Shown here in pieces: positions 8,497 through 16,930 of a DNA stretch of 64,000 nt. Numbering within the stretch: the first letter of the stretch is position 1; each line of letters begins with the position of its first letter. Source of the stretch: Minwuia sp048007105 (GTDB taxonomy: Bacteria > Pseudomonadota > Alphaproteobacteria > Minwuiales > Minwuiaceae); NCBI RefSeq assembly GCF_048007105.1, contig NZ_CP180352.1:2046001-2110000 (forward strand), in the 5' to 3' direction. The position numbers and the translations under genes were made by a program. Under the pieces are notes generated by a model. That model was given only the letters and a program-made list of their open reading frames with translations. It made no database searches and was not told the DNA's origin.

Positions 8497-8879
8497 ACAA
8501 GGTCATCCGGCCCGGGACCATTCCCGAACCGCTCAGCAAGTTCGCCCATGCCATCGAGGTTCCTCCGGGCGCCCGGCAGGTCTTCGTTTCCGGTCAGGTC
8601 GGCGTCGATGCGCATGGCAAGCTGGGCGATGACATCGAGACCCAGATCCGCAACGCCTTCGACAATGTGCAGGCTGTCCTGCAGGCCGCCGACATGACGT
8701 TGTCCGACGTCGTGCGCCTGAACACCTATCTGACGGATGCCAATGATGTCGGCGTCTTCCGCGCGATCCGCGACGAGATCATGGATGGCGTGCTGACGGC
8801 CTCGACGCTGGTGATGATCTCGGCGCTGGTGCACCCGGCGATGAAGGTGGAGATCGAGTGCGTCGCGGCGAAGGCCTGA
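8493..8879 (+). CDS. RidA-family (YjgF/YER057c/UK114) protein
   Basis: Small 128-residue member of the RidA superfamily, which includes enamine/imine deaminases and pathway-specific relatives. Recognised from FVSGQVGVDAHGKLGDD, the central DVVRLNTYLTD segment and the C-terminal MKVEIECVA. A classic RidA has a catalytic arginine just before the V-E-I/M segment; here the position reads HPAMKVEIE, so the canonical Arg appears absent and the protein may belong to a non-deaminase subgroup. It lies inside the sugar-acid operon, overlapping both neighbours by a few bases, suggesting a role in that pathway. Confidence 0.85.
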   Translation: MNKVIRPGTIPEPLSKFAHAIEVPPGARQVFVSGQVGVDAHGKLGDDIETQIRNAFDNVQAVLQAADMTLSDVVRLNTYLTDANDVGVFRAIRDEIMDGVLTASTLVMISALVHPAMKVEIECVAAKA

Positions 8880-9893
8880 TGCGCGTCCTCGTTCCTGACA
8901 CCCAGTTCGAGGGCGAACCGGCCGGCCGAGCGCGAGGCGCTCGGCGATCTGGCCAACTTCGATCTGCACTATGCGCGGACACCGGCGGAGGTGCCCGACG
9001 AGGCGTGGGCCGCCGCCGACGCGGTGATGCTCTGGCATGTGATGGATCTCGGTGCGGCGGAGGCGGCGAAGCTTGAGAACTGCCGCATCATCAGCCGCAT
9101 CGGCATCGGCTACGACCGCATCGATGCGCCGGCCTGCGGCGCCGCGGGTATCCAGGTTTCCAACGTGCCGGCCTATGACATGTCCGACGTGGCCACGACG
9201 GCGGTGACGCTGGCGCTGAACCTGCTGCGCGGCGTGGTGACCTACAATGACCGGGTCCGGACCGACATCACCGGCGGCTGGTCGTGGGACGGGCCGCCGA
9301 TCCTGCGCCGCGTCCGCGGGCAGAAGTTCGGGATCGTCGGCTGCGGGCGGATCGGGACCATGGCCGCGCTCCGCGCCCGCGCCTTCGGGATGGAGGTCGG
9401 CTACTTCGATCCCTACCTGCCCGTCGGCCACGACATCACCATGGAGATGCAGCGGTTCCCCAGCCTGGAGGCGCTGCTCGGCTGGGCCGATGTGGTGACG
9501 CTGCATACGCCGCTGAACGAGGAAACCTGGGGCCTGATCGACAGCGGCGCCGTTGCCGCGATGAAGCCCGGCATGATCCTGGTCAACGCCGCGCGCGGCG
9601 GGCTTGTCGACACCGACGCCCTGCACGAGGGACTGAAGTCGGGCCGGATCGCCGGCTGCGGCATCGACGCCTTCACGCTGGAGCCGCCGGATCCGGCGCA
9701 CCCGCTGCTGAAGGCCTATAACGGGCGGGAGGACTGGCTGGACGGGCGGATGATCGTCATTCCGCACGCGACGTGGTACTCGCCGGAAACATTCAACGAT
9801 ATCCGCCGGGAAGCGGCGGAGAACATAAGAGCCCTGTTCGTCGATGGCGTTCGGCGCAACGTCGTGAACGAGGGGCCGTTCAGGGAGGTCTGA
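8879..9893 (+). pseudogene. D-2-hydroxyacid dehydrogenase (CtBP-like), broken by one extra base
   Basis: NAD-dependent 2-hydroxyacid dehydrogenase family. The reading frame starting at ATG 8879 (overlapping the RidA stop) gives MRVLVPDTQFEGEP, then goes out of frame near 8921-8927. The next frame continues with EREALGDLANFDL and an otherwise intact enzyme: NAD-binding GIVGCGRIGTMAAL, the catalytic-Arg region NAARGGLVDTD, and PHATWYSPE with the catalytic His. The full span is 1015 bases, one more than a multiple of three. Deleting one G in GGCCGGCC (giving GGCCGCC) restores a 337-residue protein. Either a recent mutation or a sequencing error; the intact downstream part argues for the latter. 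A shorter product could in principle start at GTG 8991. Confidence 0.85.
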
Positions 9894-9894
9894 G

Positions 9895-10890
9895 ATGAAG
9901 GTGGTGATCACCGGCGGCGCCGGATTCATCGGACGGCGGCTGGCGCGGCGGATTCTGGAGAAGGGGACGCTGGCGGGGCCGGACGGCGCGCAGCAGGACG
10001 TGTCGAAGCTGGTACTGTTCGACATCGTCGAGGCGGAAGGGTTCGACGATCCGCGCGTCGAGGCCGTGGCCGGCGATGTCGCCGACTGGACGCAGATCGA
10101 TGGGCTGATCGGGCACGACACCGGCAGCATCTTTCATCTCGCCGCCATCGTTTCCGCCCAGGCCGAGGAGGACTATGACCTCGGCATGCGGATCAATCTG
10201 GACGGGACGCGCCACGTGCTCGAAGCCGCGCGGGCCATGGCGCACACGCCCCGTCTCGTCTTTGCCAGTTCCATCGCCGTCTATGGCGGCGGCGACCTGC
10301 CGGAGACGGTGACCGACGGAACGCCGGTCACGCCGCTGACAAGCTACGGCGCGGCCAAGGCCTGCGGCGAGCAGCTGGTCAGCGACATGTCGCGCAAGGG
10401 GTTCATCGACGGCCGCTCGCTGCGGCTTCCGACCATCTGCGTACGTACGGGCAAGCCGAACCGGGCCGCTTCGACCTGGGTCAGTTCGATGATCCGGGAA
10501 CCGCTCTGCGGTGAGGACATGGTGGTGCCGGTCTCGCCGGAATCGAAGATGTCGGTGCTCAGCCCGCGACGGGTCGTCGAGGCCTTCATCGCCGCCCATG
10601 AGGCGCCGGCGGACAAGGTCGGCGACTGGCGCTCCCTGCTGCTGTCCGGGATCACGGTTTCGGCCGGCGAGATCGCCGAAGCGGTCGAGCGCAACCGGGG
10701 CAACAGGAAGGTCGGGGCGATCCGCTTCCAGCCCGATCCGGCGATCCAGAAGATCGTCAATGGCTGGCCCGGCGGCGCCCGCGGCGCACGGGCCGAGGCG
10801 TTGGGCATCGGCACCGACGCCTCGATCGACGAGATCGTGCGGCATTTCATCGAAGACGATCTGGACAACCAGATGCAGGGCATTTTCTGA
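9895..10890 (+). CDS. NAD-dependent epimerase/dehydratase, DenD (D-erythronate dehydrogenase)-like
   Basis: Extended short-chain dehydrogenase of 331 residues. It has the N-terminal nucleotide-binding motif TGGAGFIG (6-13), catalytic S125/S126 and the Y151-x3-K155 pair (SYGAAKACGEQ). The LVLFDIVEAEG segment and overall length resemble DenD-type enzymes that oxidise four-carbon sugar acids at C2. It follows the hydroxyacid dehydrogenase by one base and sits with gnd, gntK and an SDR, supporting a sugar-acid catabolic role. A nucleotide-sugar epimerase is less likely given the context. The exact substrate is not determined. Confidence 0.82.
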   Translation: MKVVITGGAGFIGRRLARRILEKGTLAGPDGAQQDVSKLVLFDIVEAEGFDDPRVEAVAGDVADWTQIDGLIGHDTGSIFHLAAIVSAQAEEDYDLGMRINLDGTRHVLEAARAMAHTPRLVFASSIAVYGGGDLPETVTDGTPVTPLTSYGAAKACGEQLVSDMSRKGFIDGRSLRLPTICVRTGKPNRAASTWVSSMIREPLCGEDMVVPVSPESKMSVLSPRRVVEAFIAAHEAPADKVGDWRSLLLSGITVSAGEIAEAVERNRGNRKVGAIRFQPDPAIQKIVNGWPGGARGARAEALGIGTDASIDEIVRHFIEDDLDNQMQGIF

Positions 10891-10903
10891 GGGAGGAAAC
10901 GAC

Positions 10904-11644
10904 ATGGCGGGACGGCTCGAGGGGAAGAAGTGCTTCCTGACGGCGGCGGCGCAAGGCATCGGCCGGGCGACGGCGCTGCGGTTTGCCGAGGAGGGCGCGG
11001 AGGTCATCGCCACCGATCTGAACGGCGATCTGGTCGCCGAGCTCCAGGGCAAGGGCAACATCACGACACACCGGCTGGACGTGATGGATCATGACGCGGT
11101 CCGCGCCATGGCGGCCGAGGTCGGCGCCGTGGACGTCCTGTTCAATTGCGCTGGCTATGTGGATCACGGCGCGCTGCTGGAGACCGAACTGGACAAGTGG
11201 GACTTCAGCTTCGAGCTGAACTGCCGCTCGCTGTTCGTGGTCACGAAGGCCTTCCTGCCGGCCATGCTGAAGAACGGCGGCGGCTCGGTCGTCAATGTGG
11301 CGTCGGTGGTGAGCTCGGAGATGGGTGTGGTGAACCGCTGCGCCTACGGCGCCAGCAAGGGCGCGGTCATCGGTTTCACCAAATCGGTTGCCGCGGACTA
11401 CATCGGCCAGGGCATCCGCTGCAACGCGATCTGCCCCGCAACGGTGCAGACGCCTTCGCTGGACGGCCGTATCAACGCCTTCGACGATCCGGTGCAGGCC
11501 CGCAAGGACTTCATCGCGCGCCAGAAGATGGGGCGGCTGGCGACGGCCGAGGAGATCGCCGACCTGGCGCTCTATCTGGCCTGCGACGAGAGCCGCTACA
11601 TCACCGGCCAGCCCATGGTGATCGACGGCGGCATGCACCTCTGA
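10904..11644 (+). CDS. Short-chain dehydrogenase/reductase (SDR)
   Basis: Classical SDR, 246 residues, NAD(P)-dependent. The cofactor motif is TAAAQGIG (a variant of TGxxxGxG), followed by LFNCAGYVDHG, the serine in VASVVSSEMG and the catalytic pair in YGASKGAV. The C-terminal ITGQPMVIDGGM is typical. It resembles the DHRS6 / 2-keto-3-deoxy-L-fuconate dehydrogenase branch, which fits a sugar-acid operon. GGGAGG precedes the ATG by seven bases. Confidence 0.87.
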   Translation: MAGRLEGKKCFLTAAAQGIGRATALRFAEEGAEVIATDLNGDLVAELQGKGNITTHRLDVMDHDAVRAMAAEVGAVDVLFNCAGYVDHGALLETELDKWDFSFELNCRSLFVVTKAFLPAMLKNGGGSVVNVASVVSSEMGVVNRCAYGASKGAVIGFTKSVAADYIGQGIRCNAICPATVQTPSLDGRINAFDDPVQARKDFIARQKMGRLATAEEIADLALYLACDESRYITGQPMVIDGGMHL

Positions 11645-11660
11645 GAGTGGAGGTCCGGAC

Positions 11661-12299
11661 ATGATGCGTTTGATCAGCGCCACGCCCAGCCCCTACGCCC
11701 GGAAGGTCCGGATCGCGCTGGCCGAGAAGGACATTCCCTTCGAACTGGTGACGGAAGTGCCGTGGAACGCCGATGCCCGGACACCCGACTACAATCCGCT
11801 TGGCAAGCTGCCGGTGCTGATCCTGGACAGCGGCGAGACCGTCTACGAGTCCGACTACATTCTGGAATGGCTGGAGTTTCATCATCCCGAGCCTTCCATG
11901 CTGCCCGCCGATCCACTGGAGCGGCTTTTCGCGCGCAAGCTGGAAGTGCTGGCGGACGGCGTGTGCGATGCCTTTGTGCTCTGGTTCTTCGAGACCTTCC
12001 GCCCCGAAGATCACCGAAGCGCGGCCTGGATGGAACGGCAACATCGCAAGATCACCGGTGGCCTAGCCGAAATCGACCGGTTGCTGCCAGCTGACAGGGA
12101 ATGGTGTGCCGGTGGGCGGTTCGGGCTCGGCGATATCGCCGTGGGGACCCTGCTCGACTATCTCACCACACGCATGCCGGATCTCGACTGGCGTTGCCGT
12201 CACCCGGGCCTTGCCGACCGCCTCGAACGCCTTCTGGAGCGCCCGTCGTTCAGGGACACGCGGCCGGCGCCGCAGAAGATCGACGCGAGCGTCGTCTGA
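11661..12299 (+). CDS. Glutathione S-transferase family protein
   Basis: A 212-residue cytosolic-type GST. The N-terminal thioredoxin-like domain has SPYARKVRIALAEK, the cis-proline region GKLPVLIL and the glutathione-binding DSGETVYESDYI. The C-terminal half is all-helical with GLGDIAVGTLLDYL. It lies 16 bases after the SDR and is the last gene of the operon. In such settings GSTs can act as isomerases or dehalogenases, or detoxify reactive intermediates; the reaction here is unknown. Confidence 0.88.
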   Translation: MMRLISATPSPYARKVRIALAEKDIPFELVTEVPWNADARTPDYNPLGKLPVLILDSGETVYESDYILEWLEFHHPEPSMLPADPLERLFARKLEVLADGVCDAFVLWFFETFRPEDHRSAAWMERQHRKITGGLAEIDRLLPADREWCAGGRFGLGDIAVGTLLDYLTTRMPDLDWRCRHPGLADRLERLLERPSFRDTRPAPQKIDASVV

Positions 12300-12430
12300 G
12301 GCCATTTCGTCCTCGGACGCCCCTTTCTGCTCGGGACCGTTGCGGTTCCATCCGTGCCCCGGCTTGACTGACGTGGCCGATCAACTCAGGCTTTGCGTCG
12401 GGCGTGGACCGTGGATTGGGGGATCGGACG

Positions 12431-13309
12431 GTGAACTTCGGCGCTCTCATCGACATCGTGCTCGGGCTCGTGCTGCTTTACCTGCTGCTCGGGCTGGTCT
12501 GCACCGTCATCAACGAGGCCATCGCCTCGTTCTGGAAGCTCAGGGCGCGGAACCTGCGCAGCCGCCTCGAGGAGATCATCGACGATCCCGATCTCAGGAA
12601 ACGCATCGAGGGATCCGGGTTGATCGCCGGTCTGGCGAAGGCGTCGGGCGGGCGTATCGGGCCGTCCTACATCCCATCCCGAACCATGGCGCTCAGCATT
12701 GTCGGCGCGCTCGACCCGGACACGGAAACCGTCATCGACGAGAAGCTGAAAAAGGTGCGCGGCGCGATCGAAGCCCTGCCTGACAGCAAGTTCAAGAGCG
12801 CGCTGGGCGAACTCGCCGCCGACGCCGGGGAGGACATCCAGGCCTTCCGCGAGAACGTGGCGGGCTGGTTTGACGACATGATGGAGCGCGCCGGCGGTGT
12901 CTACAAACGATGGATGAAATACTGGTCGCTTGGCGTCGCGCTGGCCGTGACCCTGGCGCTGAACGCCGACAGCATCCGGATCGGGGAGGCGCTGTGGGCC
13001 GACGAGGCGCTGAGAGCCCAGATCGCCGACCTGTCGGTGACGGCCGATCCGGACGCGGAAACCTCGAAGGCGCTTTCAGGGCTCCGTGCGCAGCTCAGCG
13101 CGTTCCCGCTCGGCTGGGACACGGAGCCAGCGGCGTCGGCGGAGGAGGGGAAAAGCTGGATCACGCGGATCGCCGGGCTGCTGATGACGGCGCTCGCTGT
13201 CTCGCTGGGCGCACCCTTCTGGTTCGACATTCTCAGGCGCGTCGCCAGCATGCGCTCGTCGGGCGCGCCGCCCGCCCGCGCCGATGGCACGGATTCCGGC
13301 AAGGCCTGA
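12431..13309 (+). CDS. Conserved membrane protein of unknown function
   Basis: No function recognised. The product (about 292 residues from GTG 12431; a GTG at 12404 is an alternative) has an N-terminal hydrophobic helix (VLGLVLLYLLLGLVCTVINE), a long hydrophilic charged stretch of about 130 residues, a central helix (YWSLGVALAVTLALNADSI) and a C-terminal helix near residues 245-270. Similar proteins are found scattered through bacteria as single genes. The GTG at 12431 has GGGGGA about ten bases ahead. It stands alone and converges on a metallo-hydrolase, with a hairpin between their stops. Confidence 0.7.
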   Translation: MNFGALIDIVLGLVLLYLLLGLVCTVINEAIASFWKLRARNLRSRLEEIIDDPDLRKRIEGSGLIAGLAKASGGRIGPSYIPSRTMALSIVGALDPDTETVIDEKLKKVRGAIEALPDSKFKSALGELAADAGEDIQAFRENVAGWFDDMMERAGGVYKRWMKYWSLGVALAVTLALNADSIRIGEALWADEALRAQIADLSVTADPDAETSKALSGLRAQLSAFPLGWDTEPAASAEEGKSWITRIAGLLMTALAVSLGAPFWFDILRRVASMRSSGAPPARADGTDSGKA

Positions 13310-13319
13310 AACGGCGAAC

Positions 13320-13343
13320 GCCGGCCCCTGAAAAGGGACCGGC
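13320..13343. terminator. Hairpin between convergent genes
   Basis: GCCGGCCCCT-GAAA-AGGGACCGGC forms a ten-pair stem with one C-A mismatch and a stable GAAA tetraloop, between the stop codons of two converging genes. There is no clear T-run on either strand, so it may terminate weakly or act mainly as a 3'-end stabiliser. Confidence 0.45.
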
Positions 13344-13373
13344 GTCCGGTGAACTCGAAAAAGTGTCTGCCGA

Positions 13374-14195
13374 TCAGAACTCGCGGGTCTCACCCGGCTG
13401 CATGACGACGACGTCGACCTTGTGATCCTTCAGCTGCGTGATCAGCGCCTCCGGCGTGCCTTTCAGCGGCGGGAACGTGCCGTAATGCATCGGCATCACG
13501 GTTTCCACATCCTTCAGGAAGTTGCGGATGGCGTAGGCCGCGTGGGCCGGGCCCATGGTGAAGTGGCCGCCGATCGGCAGCAGGGCCAGCTTGGGCTTGT
13601 AGTAGTTGTTGATGAACAGCATGTCGCGGAACACGCCCGTGTCGCCGGCATGATAGATCTTGTAGCCATTCTCCAGCCGGATGATGTAGCCGGCCGGCTC
13701 GCCGCCGGGCAGGATGACGTCCTTGCCGGAGATCGGATCCTTCGCCTTGACCGACGACGAATGCTCGGCGCGGACCATGGTGATGGTGATGTCGTTGCCG
13801 ATGGGGCGGATCGGGCCGGACTTGTTGAACCGGATCAGGTTCTTGTTGTCCATCACGCCCAGCAACTCGTAGGTCGAGCCCATATCGGCGTTCATCGCCA
13901 CCTTGGCGCCGGTCATCTTGGCGATCTCGAAGGTGTCGCCGACATGGTCGCCGTGGCCGTGGGTGACCAGGATCAGATCGACATTGCCGATCTTGGCGAG
14001 ATCCTTCTGGTCGTCCGGGGTCTTCGGGTTCTTGGAGATGAACGGATCGATCAGGATCACCTTGCCGCCCGGCGTCGTGATCTTGAACGCGGCCTGGCCG
14101 TACCAGTGCACCATCGCGCCCTCGGCCGCCGCAGCGGTGGCCAGCAATGCGGTGGTGGACATCACCGCCGCGAATTTCAACAGTTTCGAGATCAT
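13374..14195 (-). CDS. Exported metal-dependent hydrolase (UPF0173-like metallo-beta-lactamase fold)
   Basis: Metallo-beta-lactamase-fold hydrolase with a cleavable signal peptide (MISKLLKFAAVMSTT, ending near A-A-A-A-E), so it should act in the periplasm. After the signal come HWYGQAAFKI, the metal-binding motif THGHGDHVGD, AEHSSS, HAGDTGVF and a late MPMHYGTFP histidine, all typical of the UPF0173/UlaG-like group. The 273-residue length fits domain plus signal. ATG 14195 is chosen because GGAGGG is six bases ahead; an upstream ATG would bury the signal. UPF0173 members are usually cytoplasmic, so export is a notable difference. Substrate unknown. Confidence 0.85.
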   Translation of the reverse strand: MISKLLKFAAVMSTTALLATAAAAEGAMVHWYGQAAFKITTPGGKVILIDPFISKNPKTPDDQKDLAKIGNVDLILVTHGHGDHVGDTFEIAKMTGAKVAMNADMGSTYELLGVMDNKNLIRFNKSGPIRPIGNDITITMVRAEHSSSVKAKDPISGKDVILPGGEPAGYIIRLENGYKIYHAGDTGVFRDMLFINNYYKPKLALLPIGGHFTMGPAHAAYAIRNFLKDVETVMPMHYGTFPPLKGTPEALITQLKDHKVDVVVMQPGETREF

Positions 14196-14296
14196 GATCG
14201 ACCCTCCATCAATAAGCCACAGGCGCACTATCATGCCGCGCGCGCATGACAATGCCTAGTCACGTTGACGGCAGGTCATACGGGCGGGGCCGGCGA

Positions 14297-15583
14297 TCAG
14301 ACCAGACGCTTCTCCCAGCGTCCGGCATCGGCCTGGGAGAGGCGGACCTTCATGTGCACGCCGTCCTCCAGGTCCGTCCGTTCCAGCACCTCGCCATTGC
14401 GGTGCAGCCAGGCGATGGAGGCCCCGTCGCCGGGATCGACGATGGCGCAGAGCTCGACGCGGTCGCGTGCCAGACGATCCGCAACCTCGGCCGCCAGCCG
14501 GTCCAGACCCTCGCCGGTCAGCGCCGAGATCAGCACGCCGGGATACGGCAGGCCGGCTGCTTCCTGACGGCGAATTTCCAGAAAGGGCGGCGGCAGCAGG
14601 TCCGCCTTGTTGAACACCTCGACCAGATGCGGGTTGTCCTCGGTCTCGATGCCCATGTCGGACAGGATGGCGTAGACGTCGTCCGCCTGCGCCGCCATTT
14701 CCGGGTCCGAGGCGTCGCGGACATGCAGGATGATGTCCGCTTCCATCACCTCCTCCAGCGTGGCGCGGAAGGCGGCGACCAGCTGCGTGGGCAGGTCGGC
14801 GACGAAGCCCACCGTGTCCGACATGATCACCGGCCGCCCGTCGGCCAGCTCGACGGCCCGCATGGTCGGGTCCAGGGTCGCGAACAGCAGGTCCTTGGCG
14901 AAGACGTCTGCGCCGCTGAGGCGGTTGAACAGCGTTGACTTGCCGGCGTTGGTGTAGCCGACCAGCGCGACGATGGGGTAGGGCACGTCCCGGCGCGGCT
15001 TGCGGTGCAGTTCGCGGGTCCGGCGCACCTTCTCCAGCGCCTTCTCCAGTTGCACGATGCGGTCGTCGATCAGGCGGCGGTCGATCTCGATCTGGGATTC
15101 GCCCGGACCGCCCATGAAGCCGGCGCCGCCGCGCTGCCGTTCCAGGTGGGTCCAGGACCGCACCAGGCGGCTGCGCTGGTAGGTCAGGTGGGCCAGTTCC
15201 ACCTGCAGGCGGCCCTCACGCGTGCGCGCCCGCTCGCCGAAGATCTCCAGGATCAGGCCGGTGCGGTCGATGACCTTCAGCTTCGTCGCCCGTTCCAGGT
15301 TGCGCTGCTGGGTCGGCGACAGCGCGGCGTCCACGACCAGCAGTTCGAGCTCGAGCTCTTCCGCAGCCGTGGCGATCTCGTCGATCTTGCCTGCGCCGAT
15401 CAGGGTCGCCGGACGCGGTGCGTTCATGCGCACCTGTTCGCTGACCACGATCTCCAGATCGATGGCGAGGCACAGCCCCTCGGCTTCGCTCAGCATGGCC
15501 GCCGGCGAGCGGCGTGCGGTCTCGGGGAAGTAAGGCGCAAGCAATGCGGTTCGGACGCGCCGCGCCCGATGATCCATACTCAT
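14297..15583 (-). CDS. hflX: GTPase HflX
   Basis: Ribosome-associated GTPase that splits stalled or heat-damaged 70S ribosomes. The 428-residue protein has the N-terminal HflX domain (LSPTQQRNLERAT, GPGESQIEIDRRLIDDRI) and a C-terminal G domain: G1 GYTNAGKS, the Thr-containing ATLDPTMR, G3 DTVGF and G4 NKAD. Complete, normal length. It lies 25 bases downstream of hfq on the same strand, the usual hfq-hflX order in proteobacteria, and is likely co-transcribed with it. Confidence 0.97.
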   Translation of the reverse strand: MSMDHRARRVRTALLAPYFPETARRSPAAMLSEAEGLCLAIDLEIVVSEQVRMNAPRPATLIGAGKIDEIATAAEELELELLVVDAALSPTQQRNLERATKLKVIDRTGLILEIFGERARTREGRLQVELAHLTYQRSRLVRSWTHLERQRGGAGFMGGPGESQIEIDRRLIDDRIVQLEKALEKVRRTRELHRKPRRDVPYPIVALVGYTNAGKSTLFNRLSGADVFAKDLLFATLDPTMRAVELADGRPVIMSDTVGFVADLPTQLVAAFRATLEEVMEADIILHVRDASDPEMAAQADDVYAILSDMGIETEDNPHLVEVFNKADLLPPPFLEIRRQEAAGLPYPGVLISALTGEGLDRLAAEVADRLARDRVELCAIVDPGDGASIAWLHRNGEVLERTDLEDGVHMKVRLSQADAGRWEKRLV

Positions 15584-15608
15584 TCGGTACCCTGACCGCA
15601 GTCAGGCC

Positions 15609-15851
15609 TCAATCCGCCTCTCCGCCCTCGAACAGGTCGATCGGGTGAGCCGGCATGACGGTCGAAATCGCGTGCTTGTAGACCAGCTGGACATGCGCGT
15701 CGCGCCGCAGCAGCACGCAGAAATTGTCGAACCAGGTGATGATGCCCTGCAGCTTGACCCCGTTGACCAGGAAAATGGTCAGCGGAACCTTGTTCTTGCG
15801 GACGTGGTTCAGGAAAACGTCTTGCACGTTTTGTGGACGTTCGCTTGCCAT
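15609..15851 (-). CDS. hfq: RNA-binding protein Hfq
   Basis: Sm-like hexameric RNA chaperone for small regulatory RNAs. The 80-residue product shows Sm1 (VPLTIFLVNGVKLQGIITWFD) and Sm2 (YKHAISTVMP) with the proximal-face YKHAIS motif intact. Start ATG 15851 is supported by AGGAACGAC upstream; an in-frame ATG at 15887 would add an atypical tail. The C-terminus is short, as is usual in alphaproteobacteria. Its presence supports Hfq-dependent sRNA regulation, relevant to the sRNA candidate at 53085-53179. Confidence 0.97.
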   Translation of the reverse strand: MASERPQNVQDVFLNHVRKNKVPLTIFLVNGVKLQGIITWFDNFCVLLRRDAHVQLVYKHAISTVMPAHPIDLFEGGEAD

Positions 15852-16026
15852 CTGCGTCGTTCCTATTGTTATTGCACCCTGATGCATATACGGGCGGTTG
15901 TCCGTTGTGGATCCGCTGCATCTTACGCCGGGTGATCGTTGGTCGCGGGTTATCTATGTAGCCAAGATGGTGCAGCGGAGGCAAATCGCAAGGCGTCCGT
16001 GATGCTTCCTCGCGGAAATACTTCGA

Positions 16027-16914
16027 TCACGCGCTGATGCGGCCGGCAGCGATTTCCGTTTCGTCGCCAGACACATAGCTTTCGAAGCGTTCCATGATAC
16101 CACAGGTGACGCTGCCCGGCCGGCCATTGCCGATCACGCGGTCGTCCACCTTCACCACCGGCGTCGCCATGCCGCTCGAACTCGTAAGGAACACCTCGCG
16201 AGCCGATCGCAGTTCCTCGACCGAGAAGGGGCGTTCGACGATCTCCAGCCCGGCCTCCTCGACCAGCGCCATCAGGGCAAGCCGGGTCACCCCGTTAAGG
16301 ATATCGTTGCTGGCCGGCCGGGTGATCAGCCGCCCCTCCTGATCGACGATCCAGGCATTCGTGGAGCTGCCTTCTGTGATCATGCCTTCGCGGTCGTACA
16401 TGAATGCCTCGTAGGCGCCGGCTTCCTTTGCCGCCTGCTTGGCCAGGCAGTTCGGCAGCAGCGAGACCGTCTTGATGTCGCGCCGCGCCCAGCGCTGGTC
16501 GGGCACCGTGATGACAGCGACCCCGGTTTCGGCGTTGGATTTCCGCGCCGCCGATGATTTCGGGCGCGCGTAGATGACCAGCGCGGAGTCCGGATCGGTC
16601 GGGAACGCATGGTCCCGCGGGGCCACCCCTCGCGTGACCTGCAGATAGACGTAGCCATTCCGGACTCGGTTGCGGCGGATCACTTCGTTGATCACCAGGT
16701 TCATCGCGCGCTCGCTCATCGGCGCGGGAATCCGCAGTTCCGAGAGGCTGCGCGCCAGCCGTTCCATGTGGCCGACGCTGTCGATCTGCTTGCCGGCGAC
16801 GACGGGGATAACCTCGTAGACGCCGTCGGAGAACTGATAGCCGCGGTCCTCCACATGCACGGCGGCGGCATGATGCGCGGTGTACTGACCGTTGACGTAG
16901 GCAATGCGGTTCAC
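16027..16914 (-). CDS. dat: D-amino-acid aminotransferase (class IV, PLP)
   Basis: Fold-type IV PLP aminotransferase, 295 residues, interconverting D-amino acids and 2-oxo acids; branched-chain aminotransferases and aminodeoxychorismate lyase are relatives. Visible features: YVNGQYTAHHAAAVHVEDRGYQFSD-type N-terminus (seen across residues 5-30), the PLP lysine in RDIKTVSLLPN, EGSSTNAWIV and FLTSSSGMATPVVKVDD. The N-terminal pattern favours D-alanine aminotransferase over IlvE. GTG 16914 starts 17 bases after the trkH stop, with GGAG ahead of it. Dat genes recur between trk and hfq in alphaproteobacteria. Confidence 0.88.
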   Translation of the reverse strand: MNRIAYVNGQYTAHHAAAVHVEDRGYQFSDGVYEVIPVVAGKQIDSVGHMERLARSLSELRIPAPMSERAMNLVINEVIRRNRVRNGYVYLQVTRGVAPRDHAFPTDPDSALVIYARPKSSAARKSNAETGVAVITVPDQRWARRDIKTVSLLPNCLAKQAAKEAGAYEAFMYDREGMITEGSSTNAWIVDQEGRLITRPASNDILNGVTRLALMALVEEAGLEIVERPFSVEELRSAREVFLTSSSGMATPVVKVDDRVIGNGRPGSVTCGIMERFESYVSGDETEIAAGRISA

Positions 16915-16930
16915 GTGAAGCTGTCTCCGT

